Positions 46,600 through 58,540 of a DNA stretch of 64,000 bases are shown in pieces. This DNA is from Simmondsia chinensis. Its lineage: Eukaryota; Streptophyta; Magnoliopsida; Caryophyllales; Simmondsiaceae. The notes beneath the pieces are model-generated. The model had not been told where the DNA came from. It saw only the letters and a program-made list of their open reading frames with translations, and did not search any database. The DNA lies in assembly GCA_018398585.1 (NCBI GenBank), contig JAGTTD010000007.1, positions 12,826,320 through 12,890,319 of the forward strand. Direction: 5' to 3'. Made by a program: the position numbers and the translations under genes. The first letter of the stretch is position 1; each line of letters starts with the position of its first letter.

Positions 46600-47099
46600 G
46601 AAATGGATGTAGTTCTGCACTACATTATGGAGAAAAAACATCAGTGGCTGGAGCATTTCGACCAGAGGGCAACATGCGCGTCTACGTCGGTTGCTCGTCT
46701 ATTTAGACCCCTACTCAAACGGACTCAAAACGGGGAAATCCTGACCGAGTCAGCTTTTTATGATTTTGAATCGTTGATCATTAAGTTTCTTGCGGGGTAT
46801 GTCACATATGGGGTCCGCTGCCACGACGTGGATCGAATATACATGCCTATTAATTAACCTAATCAACATTGGTTCCTTACTGCCATCCATTTTAAAGAAT
46901 GGCGGATATAGGTAATTGATTCTTTGTACTCCGCCGCAGCCAAGGAATCAAGATTAGAACATGTGGAACCAATTGCAATATTGCTTCCATATGCTCTAGA
47001 TATGGTTAATTTTTGGGATGTCCAAAAGGACCTCATAAATTTCAGAGGCAAGCGTTTCTTGATCACTTACGACTAGGATGAATGTCCACAACAGATGGG
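46600..47099 (+). pseudogene. Ulp1/C48 protease exon
   Basis: The acceptor GTGAATTGCAG/GAAATGG and donor CAGATGGG/GTATGA frame 166 codons. LHYIMEKKHQWLEHF opens the exon, DVDRIYMPIN and NQHWFLTAIHFKEWRI mark the Ulp1 core around the catalytic His, VIDSLYS the catalytic Asp and CPQQMG the oxyanion Gln. Three stops interrupt it (TAA 46855, TAG 46909, TAG 47074). The family's DCG cysteine motif should follow within a few residues of PQQ, usually at the next exon start, but neither the read-through nor exon 9 encodes it. Confidence 0.75.
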
Positions 47100-47404
47100 G
47101 TATGACCTCCACTTCCTAAGCAGTTTTACTATTCCGTTCATTCGGCCTTTTGGTTATTAAGTGGATGCAAAATAGTCATTACTTATAGTGATGTATAGTT
47201 TCTGATTGTCTCATCTGTATTATTATGAGCTGCATGTTAGATTGTGGCATTTTTGTTGTAAAGTTTATTTAATTTTTGCTTACAAATGGATTCAGCATCC
47301 ACCAATGCACGCAAGGGCAGATGGGAAAAATGCGGCTGAATACCTGTGTACACTTGAACAGACATGGAAGAAAGAAACAGATGCAAATGTATACATGTGA
47401 ATAG

Positions 47405-47660
47405 AATTATGTGATGTGTATATGTTATTGTATATTACCATAGGATTTATATTGTATTCATTATACTGAAAATTGTATAAAGGTTGTGATGTGTATGTAA
47501 TATTGTATATTTCCATATTGTTGTATGTTCTTTTTTTTTTTTTTGAACAAAATAATGTTGTATATTCTGTTGATGTATTTTCAAATTGTGTAATGAAAAT
47601 TGTCAATTAAAGTGTTTCGAAATTGGTCCCAATTGTGTGTTCTTGGTGTTTGATGTGTTT
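47405..47660. other. 3' flank of the Ulp1-type gene
   Basis: AT-rich sequence with TGTATATTGTATATT-like stretches and a poly-T run near 47530. It plausibly includes the 3'UTR, and AATAAA-like signals are possible, but none is compelling. Confidence 0.35.
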
Positions 47661-47677
47661 TTGAAGTGTGTTACGAT

Positions 47678-47753
47678 GTGTGTCGACACACATTCCTACA
47701 GATAATGGATGCAGAGGTGTGTGTCGACACACAGGGAACGTGTGTCGACACAC
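47678..47753. repeat. Right GTCGAC palindrome cluster (inverted to the left one)
   Basis: GTGTGTCGACACAC at 47678-47691, 47719-47732 and 47740-47753. The surrounding 130 bases are the reverse complement relative of 37075-37185: AGAACAGGGAT, ATGCAGAGGTGTGTGTCGAC, TTGAAGTGTGTTACGATGTG. Confidence 0.9.
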
Positions 47754-47849
47754 ATTCATACAGAACAGGGATAAATCCCAATATTTACGTCAACCACACC
47801 TATATATGTGGATTTTACACTTATATAAGTTCATCTTAACCCAATATAA

Positions 47850-48170
47850 CCGAACATAAACCAATTATTAATTAGAAAACACTTAATAAAGGTTGATTTT
47901 ACACCTATAAACTCATCATACACCGCTATTTACTTCAAACACACCAATATAACCCATCATACACCGTGTATGATTCATCACACACCAATAATTACCGGCA
48001 AACTTAAAAATACATGCAAAAGTTGTTTTTACCCATTAAAACTCATCATATACCGTGTATGATTGATTATACACCACTAAGTACTTGAAACACATTAAAA
48101 GGAGTTGATTTCACACAATTTTATACTATCATACACCGTGAATTGTTAACAGTTGCAGGAAATCCTTTGT
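47850..48170 (-). repeat. Diverged monomers in the minus orientation
   Basis: About four degenerate 83-bp monomers, for example GGTTGATTTTACACCTATAA and CATCATACACCGTGTATGAT, lie between the palindrome cluster and the FDM-like fragment. This is where the orientation of the family switches. Confidence 0.8.
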
Positions 48171-48238
48171 ACATTTCTTCACGTTATACAAAATTTAAAT
48201 TACTCTGCAGACAATTTGAAGGACAAACTGGACATATT

Positions 48239-48850
48239 TCACTGGCCCAAGTGTTCCATGACTTGTAAAGTGCCTCTCAATCTCTGAATTTCCAACTCTA
48301 ACGCTTGTTTGCGATCGAGCTCTTTCTCGAGGGTGATTATATTTTTGTGAAGCGCCTCTTTTTCCCTCTGTTAATCACAGCCGAAATCGAGAAAAATGTG
48401 AAAACGGAATCTAAGAGAAATTTGAATGAGTTGAGCATTGAAGCATAATGACCTTGTGCTCGTCAGCCAACTTCAACACGTTCTCGTCGTTCCTCCTTTG
48501 CTCTAAAGTTGCCATCTCGTTCTGAAAGAAGACATAGCAAAACTCAAAGATTTAGAAGCAAAGAACGACTAAAATCTAACACGGTACGGGTATAATTTGG
48601 GAATTGAAATAACAAATTCAACAAAGTATAGAATATAGATAGTTAAGTGTAAATATGATTATTTTCATGCGGATGCACTTTGCACCATGACGACTCATCA
48701 TATACCGTACACCATGTGTGATTGATCATACACCACTAATTACTTGAAACACTGTTGAAGAAACATTACCTGTAGAAGTGCCACCTCTCCCGGCGGCTCA
48801 GCTGTCACTGGCCTACCACCGCCACTGCTAGAACCACTTACATTAGCACT
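48239..48850 (-). pseudogene. Captured FDM/IDN2-type coiled-coil fragment, three exons
   Basis: Minus-strand exons: A from about 48850 to 48770, B 48521-48453 (23 codons), C 48367-48239 (43 codons plus stop), with clean splice sites and phase-0 junctions (CTACAG/GTAATG; CTTTCAG/AACGAG; CACAAG/GTCATT; TTAACAG/AGGGAA). B reads EQRRNDENVLKLADEHK; C reads REKEALHKNIITLEKELD then KQALELEIQRLRGTLQVM. This matches the end of the coiled coil of FDM/IDN2 proteins, plant RNA-directed DNA methylation factors that also have XS and XH domains, both absent here. Exon A (SGSSGGGRPVTAEPPG) is not FDM-like, so the product would be chimeric; its start is unclear. A diverged 83-bp monomer lies in the intron between A and B (about 48690-48752). 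Confidence 0.7.
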
Positions 48851-48915
48851 TTAAACGGCTAGATATAGCACGAAATTGGGGAACCGTGTATGCTTGGCTT
48901 CCTATCCAACTACTC

Positions 48916-48923
48916 CATTTATA
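48916..48923 (-). promoter_or_regulatory. TATA box upstream of the FDM-like fragment
   Basis: On the minus strand CCTATAAATGGAG lies about 70 bases before exon A. Two copies of a motif (GTAGGT.GTAGTTGAGGTTATTAAAT on the plus strand, 48945 and 49010) lie further upstream. The position fits a core promoter for the minus-strand unit. Confidence 0.45.
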
Positions 48924-48939
48924 GGCAAAGGCATACAAG

Positions 48940-49040
48940 GTACAAAGTAGGTCGTAGTTGAGGTTATTAAATTGAGGAGAACCATAGGAGAGGGGTGGGA
49001 TAAAGTAGGTAGTAGTTGAGGTTATTAAATGTCTTGCATG
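48940..49040. repeat. Direct repeat in the putative minus-strand promoter
   Basis: AAAGTAGGTCGTAGTTGAGG at 48945 recurs as AAAGTAGGTAGTAGTTGAGG at about 49010, each continuing TTATTAAAT. The period is about 66 bp. Confidence 0.85.
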
Positions 49041-52000
49041 GTAGTCCATTACGACCCCTGAACATTCAAAGTTCAACCCCCAACTACCCCAACATGGTCA
49101 GCCACCTCCATTTAAAACAATTTCATTCATAATAAACAACCTCGCTATTTCATGATTATTAAAACGTATCATACACTGTGTATGATAAGGCACACAGCAC
49201 TAATTATTTGAAACAAACCTATATAAGTTGATGTTACACATTTAAAACTTATCATACACAGTGTATGATTCATCTAACACAGCTCTTCGTTTCAAACACG
49301 CCAATATAACTTGATTTTACACAAATATAACCCATCATACACTAATAATTACTTGAAAAACACTTATAAAAGCTGATTTTTCACCATTATACCAGAAAAA
49401 CTAGAAATAAACATGCAAAACTTGATTTTACACACATACAACTCATCATACACCGTGTACAATAAGTCATACAACACTAATTACTTGAAACACACCTATA
49501 TAAGTTCATTTTACACATTTATAACTTATCATACACAGCGTATGACTCATCTTACACTGCTATTCGTTTCAAACACACCAATATAACTTGATTTTACACC
49601 AATATAACCCATCATACACCAATAATTACTTGAAAAACACTTATAAAAGCTGATTTTTCACCATTATACCAGAAAAACTAGAAATAAACATGCAAAACTT
49701 GATTTTACACCCACACAACTCATCATACACCGTGTATGATAAGTCATACAGCACTAATTACTTGAAACACACCTATATAAGTTCATTTGACACATTTATA
49801 ACTTATCGTACACAGTGTATGACTCATCTTACACTGCTATTCGTTTCAAACACACCAATATAACTTGGTTTTACACCATTTTACCCATCATACACCAATA
49901 TTTACTTGAAAAACACTTATAAAAGCTGATTTTTCGCCATTATTCCAGCAAAACTAGAAATAAACATACAAAATTTGATTTTACACCCATACAACTCATC
50001 ATACACCGTGTATGATAAGTCATACAGCACTAATTACTTGAAACACACCTATATAAGTTCATTTGACACATTTATAACTTATCATACACAGTGTATGACT
50101 CATCTTACACCGCTGTTCGTTTCAAACACACCAATATAACTTGATTTCACACAAATATAACCCATCATACACCAATAATTACTTGAAAAACACTTATAAA
50201 AGCTGATTTTTCACCATTATACCAGCAAAACTAGAAATAAACATGCAAAACTTGATTTTACACCCATATAAATTATCATACACCGTGTATGATAAGTCAT
50301 ACAGCACTAATTACTTGAAACACACCTATATAAGTTCATTTGACACATTTATAACTTATCATACACAGTGTATGACTCATCTTACACTGCTGTTCGTTTC
50401 AAACACACTAATATAACTTGATTTTACACCAATATAACCCATCATACACCAATAATTACTTGAAAAACGCTAATAAAAGCTGATTTTTCACCATTATACC
50501 AGCAAAACTAGAAATAAACATGCAAAACTTGATTTTACACCCATACAACTCATCATACACCGTGTATGATAAGTCATACAGCACTAATTACTTGAAACAG
50601 ACCTATATAATTTCATTTGACACATTTATAACTTATCGTACACAGTGTATGACTCATCTTACACTGCTATTCGTTTCAAACACACCAATATAACCTGATT
50701 TTATACCAATATAACCTATCATACACCAATATTTACTTGAAAAACACTTATAAAAGCTGATTTTTCCCCATTATACCAACAAAACTAGAAATAAACTTGC
50801 AAAACTTGATTTTACACCCATACAACTCATCATACCCCGTGTATGATAAGTCATACAGCACTAATTACTTGAAACACACCTACATAAGTTCGTTTGACAC
50901 ATATATAACTCATCATACACAGTGTATGACTCATCTTACACTGCTATTCGTTTAAAACACACCAATATAACTTGATTTTACGCCAATATAACCCATCATA
51001 CACCAATAATTACTTGAAAAACACTTTTAAAAGCTGGGTCTTCACCATTATACCAGCAAAACTAGAAATAAACATGCAAAACTTGATTTTACGCCCATAC
51101 AACTCATCATACACCATGCATGGTAAGTCATACAGCACTAATTACTTGAGACACACCTATATAAGTTCATTTGACACATTTATAACTTATCATACACAGT
51201 GTATGACTCATCTTACACTGCTATTCGTTTCAAACACACCAATATAACTCATCATACACCAATAATTACTTGAAAAACACTTATAAAAGCTCATTTTTCA
51301 TCATTATACCAGCAAAACTAGAAATAAACATGCAAAACTTGATTTTACACCCATACAACTCATCATACACCGTGTATGATAAGTCATACATCACTAATTA
51401 CTTGAAAGACACCTATATAAGTTCATTTGACACATTTATAACTTATCATAAACAGTGTATGACTCATCTTGCACTGCTATTCATTTAAAACACACCAATA
51501 TAACTTGATTTTACACCAATATAACCCATCATACACAAATAATTACTTGAAAAATACTTATAAAAGCTGAATTTTCACCATTATACCGGCAAAACTAGAA
51601 ATAGACAGGCAAAATTTGATTTTAAACCCATACAACTCATCAGACACCGTGCATGATAAGTCATACAGCACTAATTACTTGAAACACACCTATATAAGTT
51701 CATTTGACACATTTTTAACTTATCATAGACAGTGAATGACTCATCTTACACTGGTGTTCGTTTCAAACACACTAATATAACTTGATTTTACACCAATATA
51801 ACCCATCATACACCAATATTTACTTGAAAAACGCTAATAAAAGCTGATTTTTCACCATTATCCCAGCAAAACTAGAAATAAACATGCGAAACTTGATTTT
51901 ACACCCATACAACTCATCATACACCGTGTATGATGAGTCATACAGCACAAATTACTTGAAACACACCTATATAAGTTCATTTGACACATTTATAACTTAT

Positions 52001-53396
52001 CGTACACAGTGTATGACTCATCTTCCACTGCTATTCGTTTCAAACACACCAATATAACTCATCATACACCAATAATTACTTGAAAAACACTTATAAAAGC
52101 GTATTTTTCACCATTATACCAGTTAAACTGGAAATGAACATGCAAAACTTGATTTTACACCCATACAACTCATCATACACCGTGTATGATAAGTCATACA
52201 TCACTAATTACTTGAAACACACCTATATAAGTTCATTTGACACATTTATAACTTATCATACACAGTGTATGACTCATCTTGCACTGCTATTCGTTTCAAA
52301 CACACCAATATAACCTTATTTTACACCAATATAACCCATCATACACCAATAATTACTTGAAAAACACTTATAAAAGCTTATTTTTCACCATTATACCAGC
52401 AAAACTAGAAATAAACATGGAAAACTTGATTTTACACCCATACAACACATCATACACCGTGCATGATAAGTCATACATCACTAATTACTTAAAACACACC
52501 CATATAAGTTCATTTGACACATTTATAACTTATCATACACAGTGTATGACTCATCTTACACTGCTGTTCATTTCAAACACACCAATATAACTTGATTTCA
52601 CACAAATATAACCTATCATACACCAATAATTACTTGAAAAACACTTATAAAAGCTGATTTTTCACCATTATACCAGCAAAACTAGAAATAAACATGCAAA
52701 ACTTGATTTTACACCCATACAACTCGTCATACACCGTATATGATAAGTCATACAGCACTAATTACTTGAAACACACCTATATAAGTTCATTTGACATATT
52801 TATAACTTATCATACACAGTGTATGACTCATCTTACACTGCTGTTCGTTTCAAACACACTAATATAACTTGATTTTACACCAATATAACCCATCATACAC
52901 AATTAATTACTTGAAAAACGCTAATAAAAGCTGATTTTTCACCACTATACACGCAAAACTAGAAATAAACATGCAAAACTTGATTTTATACCCATACAAC
53001 TCATCATACACCGTGTATGATAAGTCATACAGCACTAATTACTTGGAACACACCTATATAAGTTCATTTGACACATTTATAACTTATTGTACGCAGTGTA
53101 TGACTCATCTTACACTGCTATTCGTTTCAAACACACCAATATAACTTGATTTTACACCAATATAACCCATCATACACCAATATTTACTTGAAAAACACTT
53201 ATAAAAGCTGATTTTTCACATTATACAACCAAAACTAGAATTAAACATGCAAAACTTGATTTTACACCCAGACAACTCATCATACGCCGTGTACGATAAG
53301 TCATACCGCACTAATTACTTGAAACACACCTATATAAGTTCGTTTGACACATTTATAACTTATCATACACAGTGTATGACTCATCTTACACTGCTG

Positions 53397-56300
53397 TTCG
53401 CTTCAAACACACTAATATAAATTGATTTTACACCAATATAACCCATCATACGCAATTAATTACTTGAAAAACGCTAATAAAAGCTGATTTTTCACCACTA
53501 TACCGGCAAAACTAGAAATAAACATGCAAAACTTGATTTTACACCCATACAACTCATCATACACCGCGTATGATAAGTCATACAGCACTAATTTCTTGAA
53601 ACACACCTATATAAGTTCATTTGACACATTTATAACTTATTGTACACAGTGTATGACTCATCTTACACTGCTATTCGTTTCAACACACCAATATAACTTG
53701 ATTTGACACCAATATAACCCATCATACACCAATATTTACTTGAAAAACACTTATAAAAGCTGATTTTTCACCATTATACAACCAAAACTAGAAATAACAT
53801 GCAAAACTTGATTTTACACACATACAACTCATCATACACCGTGTATGATAAGTCATACATCACTAATTACTTGAAAGACACCTATATAAGTTCATTTGAC
53901 ACATTTATAACTTATCATAAACAGTGTATGACTCATCTTGCTCTGCTATTCATTTAAAACACACGAATATAACTTGATTTTACACCAATATAACCCATCA
54001 TACACAAATAATTACTTGAAAAACACTTATAAAAGCTGAATTTTCACCATTATACCAGCTAAACTAGAAATAAAAAGGCAAAACTTGATTTTAAACCCAT
54101 ACAACTCATCATACACCGTGCATGATAAGTCATACAGCACTAATTACTTGAAACACACCTATATAAGTTCATTCGACACATTTATAACTTATCATACACT
54201 GTGTATGACTCATCTTGCACTGCTGTTCGTTTCAAACACACAAGCATAACTTGATTTTACACCAATATAACCCATCATACACCAATATTTACTTGAAAAA
54301 CGCTAATAAAAGCTGATTTTTCACCATTATACCAGCAAAACTAGAAATAAACATGCAAAACTTGATTTTACACCCATACAACTCATCATACACCGTGTAT
54401 GATAAGTCATACAGCACTAATTACTTGAAACACACCTATACAAGTTCATTTGACACATTTATAACTTATTGTACACAGTGTATGACTCATCTTACACTGC
54501 TATTCGTTTCAAACACACCAATATAACTCATCATACACCAATAATTACTTGAAAAACACTTATAAAAGATGATTTTTCACCATTATACCAGTTAAACAAG
54601 AAATGAACATGCAAAACTTGATTTTACACCCGTACAACTCATCATACACCGTGTATGATAAGTCATACATCACTAATTACTTGAAACACACCTATATAAG
54701 TTCGTTTGACACATTTATAACTTATCATACACAGTGTATGACTCATCTTGCACTGCTATTCGTTTCAAACACACCAATATAACTTGATTTTACACCAATA
54801 TAACCCATCATACACCAATAATTACTTGAAAAACACTTATAAAAGCTGATTTTCCACCATTATACCAGCAAAACTAGAAATAAACATGCAAAACTTGATT
54901 TTACACCCATACAACTCATCATACACCGTGTATGATAAGTCATACAGCACTAATTACTTGAAACACACCTATATAAGTTCATTTGACACATTTATAACTG
55001 ATCGTACACAGTGTATGACTCATCTTACACTGCCATTCGTTTCAAACACACCAATATAACTCATCATACACCATTAATTACTTGAAAAACACTTATAAAA
55101 GCTGATTTTTCACCATTATACCAGTTAAACTAGAAATAAACATGCAAAACTTGATTTTACACCCATACAACTCATCATACACCGTGTATGATAAGTCATA
55201 CATCACTAATTACTTGAAACACACCTATATAAGTTCATTTGACACATTTATAACTTATCATACACAGTGTATGACTCATCTTGCACTGCTATTCGTTTCA
55301 AACACACCAATATAACTTGATTTTACACCAATATAACCAATCATACACCAATAATTACATGAAAAACACTTATAAAAGCTGATTTTTCACCATTATACCA
55401 GCAAAACTAGAAGTAAACATGCAAAACACAATTTTACACACATACAACTCATCATACACCGCGCATGATAAGTCATACAACACTAATTACTTGAAACACA
55501 CCTATATAAGTTCATTTGGCACATTTATAACTTATCATACACAGTGTATGACTCATCTTACACTGCTGTTCGTTTCAAACACACCAATATAACTTGATTT
55601 CACACAAATATAACCCATCATACACCAATAATTACTTGAAAAACACCTATAAAGGCTGATTTATCGCCACTATATCCGCAAAACTAGAAATAAACATGCA
55701 AAACTTGATTTTACACCCATACAACTCATCATACACCGTGTATGATAAGTCATACATCACTAATTACTTGAAACACACCTATATAAGTTCATTTGAAACA
55801 TTTATAACTTATAGTACACAGTGTATGACTCATCTTACACTGCTATTCGTTTCAAACACACCAATATAACTCATCATACACCAATAATTACTTGAAAAAC
55901 ACTTATAAAAGATGATTTTTCACCATTATACCAGTTAAACAAGAAATAAACATGCAAAACTTGATTTTACACCCGTACAACTCATCATACACCGTGTATG
56001 ATAAGTCATACATCACTAATTACTTGAAACACACCTATATAAGTTCATTTGACACATTTATAACTTATCATACACCGTGTATGACTCATCTTGCACTGCT
56101 ATTCGTTTCAAACACACCAATATAACTTGATTTTACACCAATATAATCCATCATACACCAATAATTACTTGAAAAACACTTATAAAAGCTGATTTTCCAC
56201 CATTATACCAGCAAAACTAGAAATAAACATGCAAAACTTGATTTTACACCCATACAACTCATCATACACCGTGTATGATAAGTCATACAGCACTAATTAC

Positions 56301-58440
56301 TTGAAACACACCTATATAAGTTCATTTGACACATTTATAACTTATCGTACACAGTGTATGACTCATCTTACACTGCCATTCGTTTCAAACACACCAATAT
56401 AACTCATCATACACCAATAATTACTTGAAAAACACTTATAAAAGCTTATTTTTCACCATTATACCAGTTAAACTAGAAATAAACGTGCAAAACTTGATTT
56501 TACACCCATACAACTCATCATACACCGTGTATGATAAGTCATACATCACTAATTACTTGAAACACACCTATATAAGTTCATTTGGCACATTTATAACTTA
56601 TCATACACAGTGTATGACTCATCTTACACTGCTGTTCGTTTCAAACACACCAATATAACTTGATTTCACACAAATATAACCCATCATACACCAATAATTA
56701 CTTGAAAAACACCTATAAAGGCCGATTTTTCGTTACTATATCAGCAAAACTAGAAATAAACATGCAAAACTTGATTTTACACCCATACAACTCATCATAC
56801 ACCGTGTATGATAAGTCATACAGCACTAATTACTTGAAACACACCTATATAAGTTCATTTGACACATTTATAACTTATCGTACACAGTGTATGACTCATC
56901 TTACACTGCCATTCGTTTCAAACACACCAATATAACTCATCATACACCAATAATTACTTGAAAAACACTTATAAAAGATGATTTTTCACCATTATACCAG
57001 TTAAACAAGAAATAAACATGCAAAACTTGATTTTACACCCGTACAACTCATCATACACCGTGTATGATAAGTCATACATCACTAATTACTTGAAACACAC
57101 CTATATAAGTTCATTTGACACATTTATAACTTATCATACACCGTGTATGACTCATCTTGCACTGCTATTCGTTTCAAACACACCAATATAACTTGATTTT
57201 ACACCAATATAATCCATCATACACCAATAATTACTTGAAAAACACTTATAAAAGCTGATTTTCCACCATTATACCAGCAAAACTAGAAATAAACATGCAA
57301 AACTTGATTTTACACCCATACAACTCATCATACACCGTGTATGATAAGTCATACAGCACTAATTACTTGAAACACACCTATATAAGTTCATTTGACACAT
57401 TTATAACTTATCGTACACAGTGTATGACTCATCTTACACTGCCATTCGTTTCAAACACACCAATATAACTCATCATACACCAATAATTACTTGAAAAACA
57501 CTTATAAAAGCTTATTTTTCACCATTATACCAGTTAAACTAGAAATAAACGTGCAAAACTTGATTTTACACCCATACAACTCATCATACACCGTGTATGA
57601 TAAGTCATACAGCACAAATTACTTGAAACACACCTATATAAGTTCATTTGACACATTTATAACTTATCATACACAGTGTATGACTCATCTTACACTGCTG
57701 TTCGCTTCAAACACACTAATATAAATTGATTTTACACCAATATAACCCATCATACGCAATTAATTACTTGAAAAACGCTAATAAAAGCTGATTTTTCACC
57801 ACTATACCGGCAAAACTAGAAATAAACATGCAAAACTTGATTTTACACCCATACAACTCATCATACACCGTGTATGATAAGTCATACAGCACTAATTTCT
57901 TGAAACACACCTATATAAGTTCATTTGACACATTTATAACTTATTGTACACAGTGTATGACTCATCTTACACTGCTATTCGTTTCAACACACCAATATAA
58001 CTTGATTTGACACCAATATAACCCATCATACACCAATATTTACTTGAAAAACACTTATAAAAGCTGATTTTTCACCATTATACAACCAAAACTAGAAATA
58101 ACATGCAAAACTTGATTTTACACACATACAACTCATCATACACCGTGTATGATAAGTCATACATCACTAATTACTTGAAAGACACCTATATAAGTTCATT
58201 TGACACATTTATAACTTATCATAAACAGTGTATGACTCATCTTGCTCTGCTATTCATTTAAAACACACGAATATAACTTGATTTTACACCAATATAACCC
58301 ATCATACACAAATAATTACTTGAAAAAACACTTATAAAAGCTGAATTTTCACCATTATACCAGCTAAACTAGAAATAAAAAGGCAAAACTTGATTTTAAA
58401 CCCATACAACTCATCATACACCGTGCATGATAAGTCATAC
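53397..58440. repeat. 0.74-kb block duplicated 4.3 kb apart, second copy ending at the gap
   Basis: 53397-54133 and 57711-58440 share an unusual series of variants in order (TTCGCTTCAAACACACTAAT, CATACGCAATTAATTACT, TATACCGGCAAAAC, ACTTGAAAGACACC, ATAAAAAGGC). The second copy runs directly into the run of N. Confidence 0.85.
55860..57545. repeat. 0.62-kb block duplicated at a 1.07-kb offset
   Basis: 55860-56480 and 56925-57545 are near identical, including the marker AATATAATCCATCATACACC at 56140 and 57206 and the TACCAGTTAAACAAG variant. The event is recent within the right array. Confidence 0.8.
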
Positions 58441-58540
58441 NNNNNNNNNNNNNNNNNNNNNNNNNNNNNNNNNNNNNNNNNNNNNNNNNNNNNNNNNNNN
58501 NNNNNNNNNNNNNNNNNNNNNNNNNNNNNNNNNNNNNNNN
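58441..58540. other. Assembly gap (100 N)
   Basis: Exactly 100 N, the usual placeholder for a gap of unknown size. It lies within the array, so the true array length is unknown. Confidence 0.99.

Larger units (their letters stand above)
42860..47404 (+). pseudogene. DUF1985-Ulp1 (SUMO-protease-like) transposon-associated gene, nine coding exons, inactivated
   Basis: Exons inferred from GT..AG sites and continuous homology: 42860-43015, 43103-43802, 43917-44138, 44241-44485, 44579-44644, 44738-45028, 45138-45258, 46600-47099 and 47296 to about 47400. Exon 2 holds DUF1985 (REFCILTGLRYAG; WGSLSWKFLVRKLKNF). Exon 4 encodes a coiled coil (LEAQQLQLQMY). Exon 8 holds a C48/Ulp1 core with His in NQHWFLTAI, Asp in VIDSLYS and Gln in CPQQMG. 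The cysteine block (DCG) expected next is not found. Known plant members remove SUMO or are transposon-borne homologues. Damage: a frameshift near 43240 and in-frame stops at 43974, 44250, 44340, 46855, 46909 and 47074. Introns contain the 83-bp repeat. Exon limits are my prediction. Confidence 0.75.
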
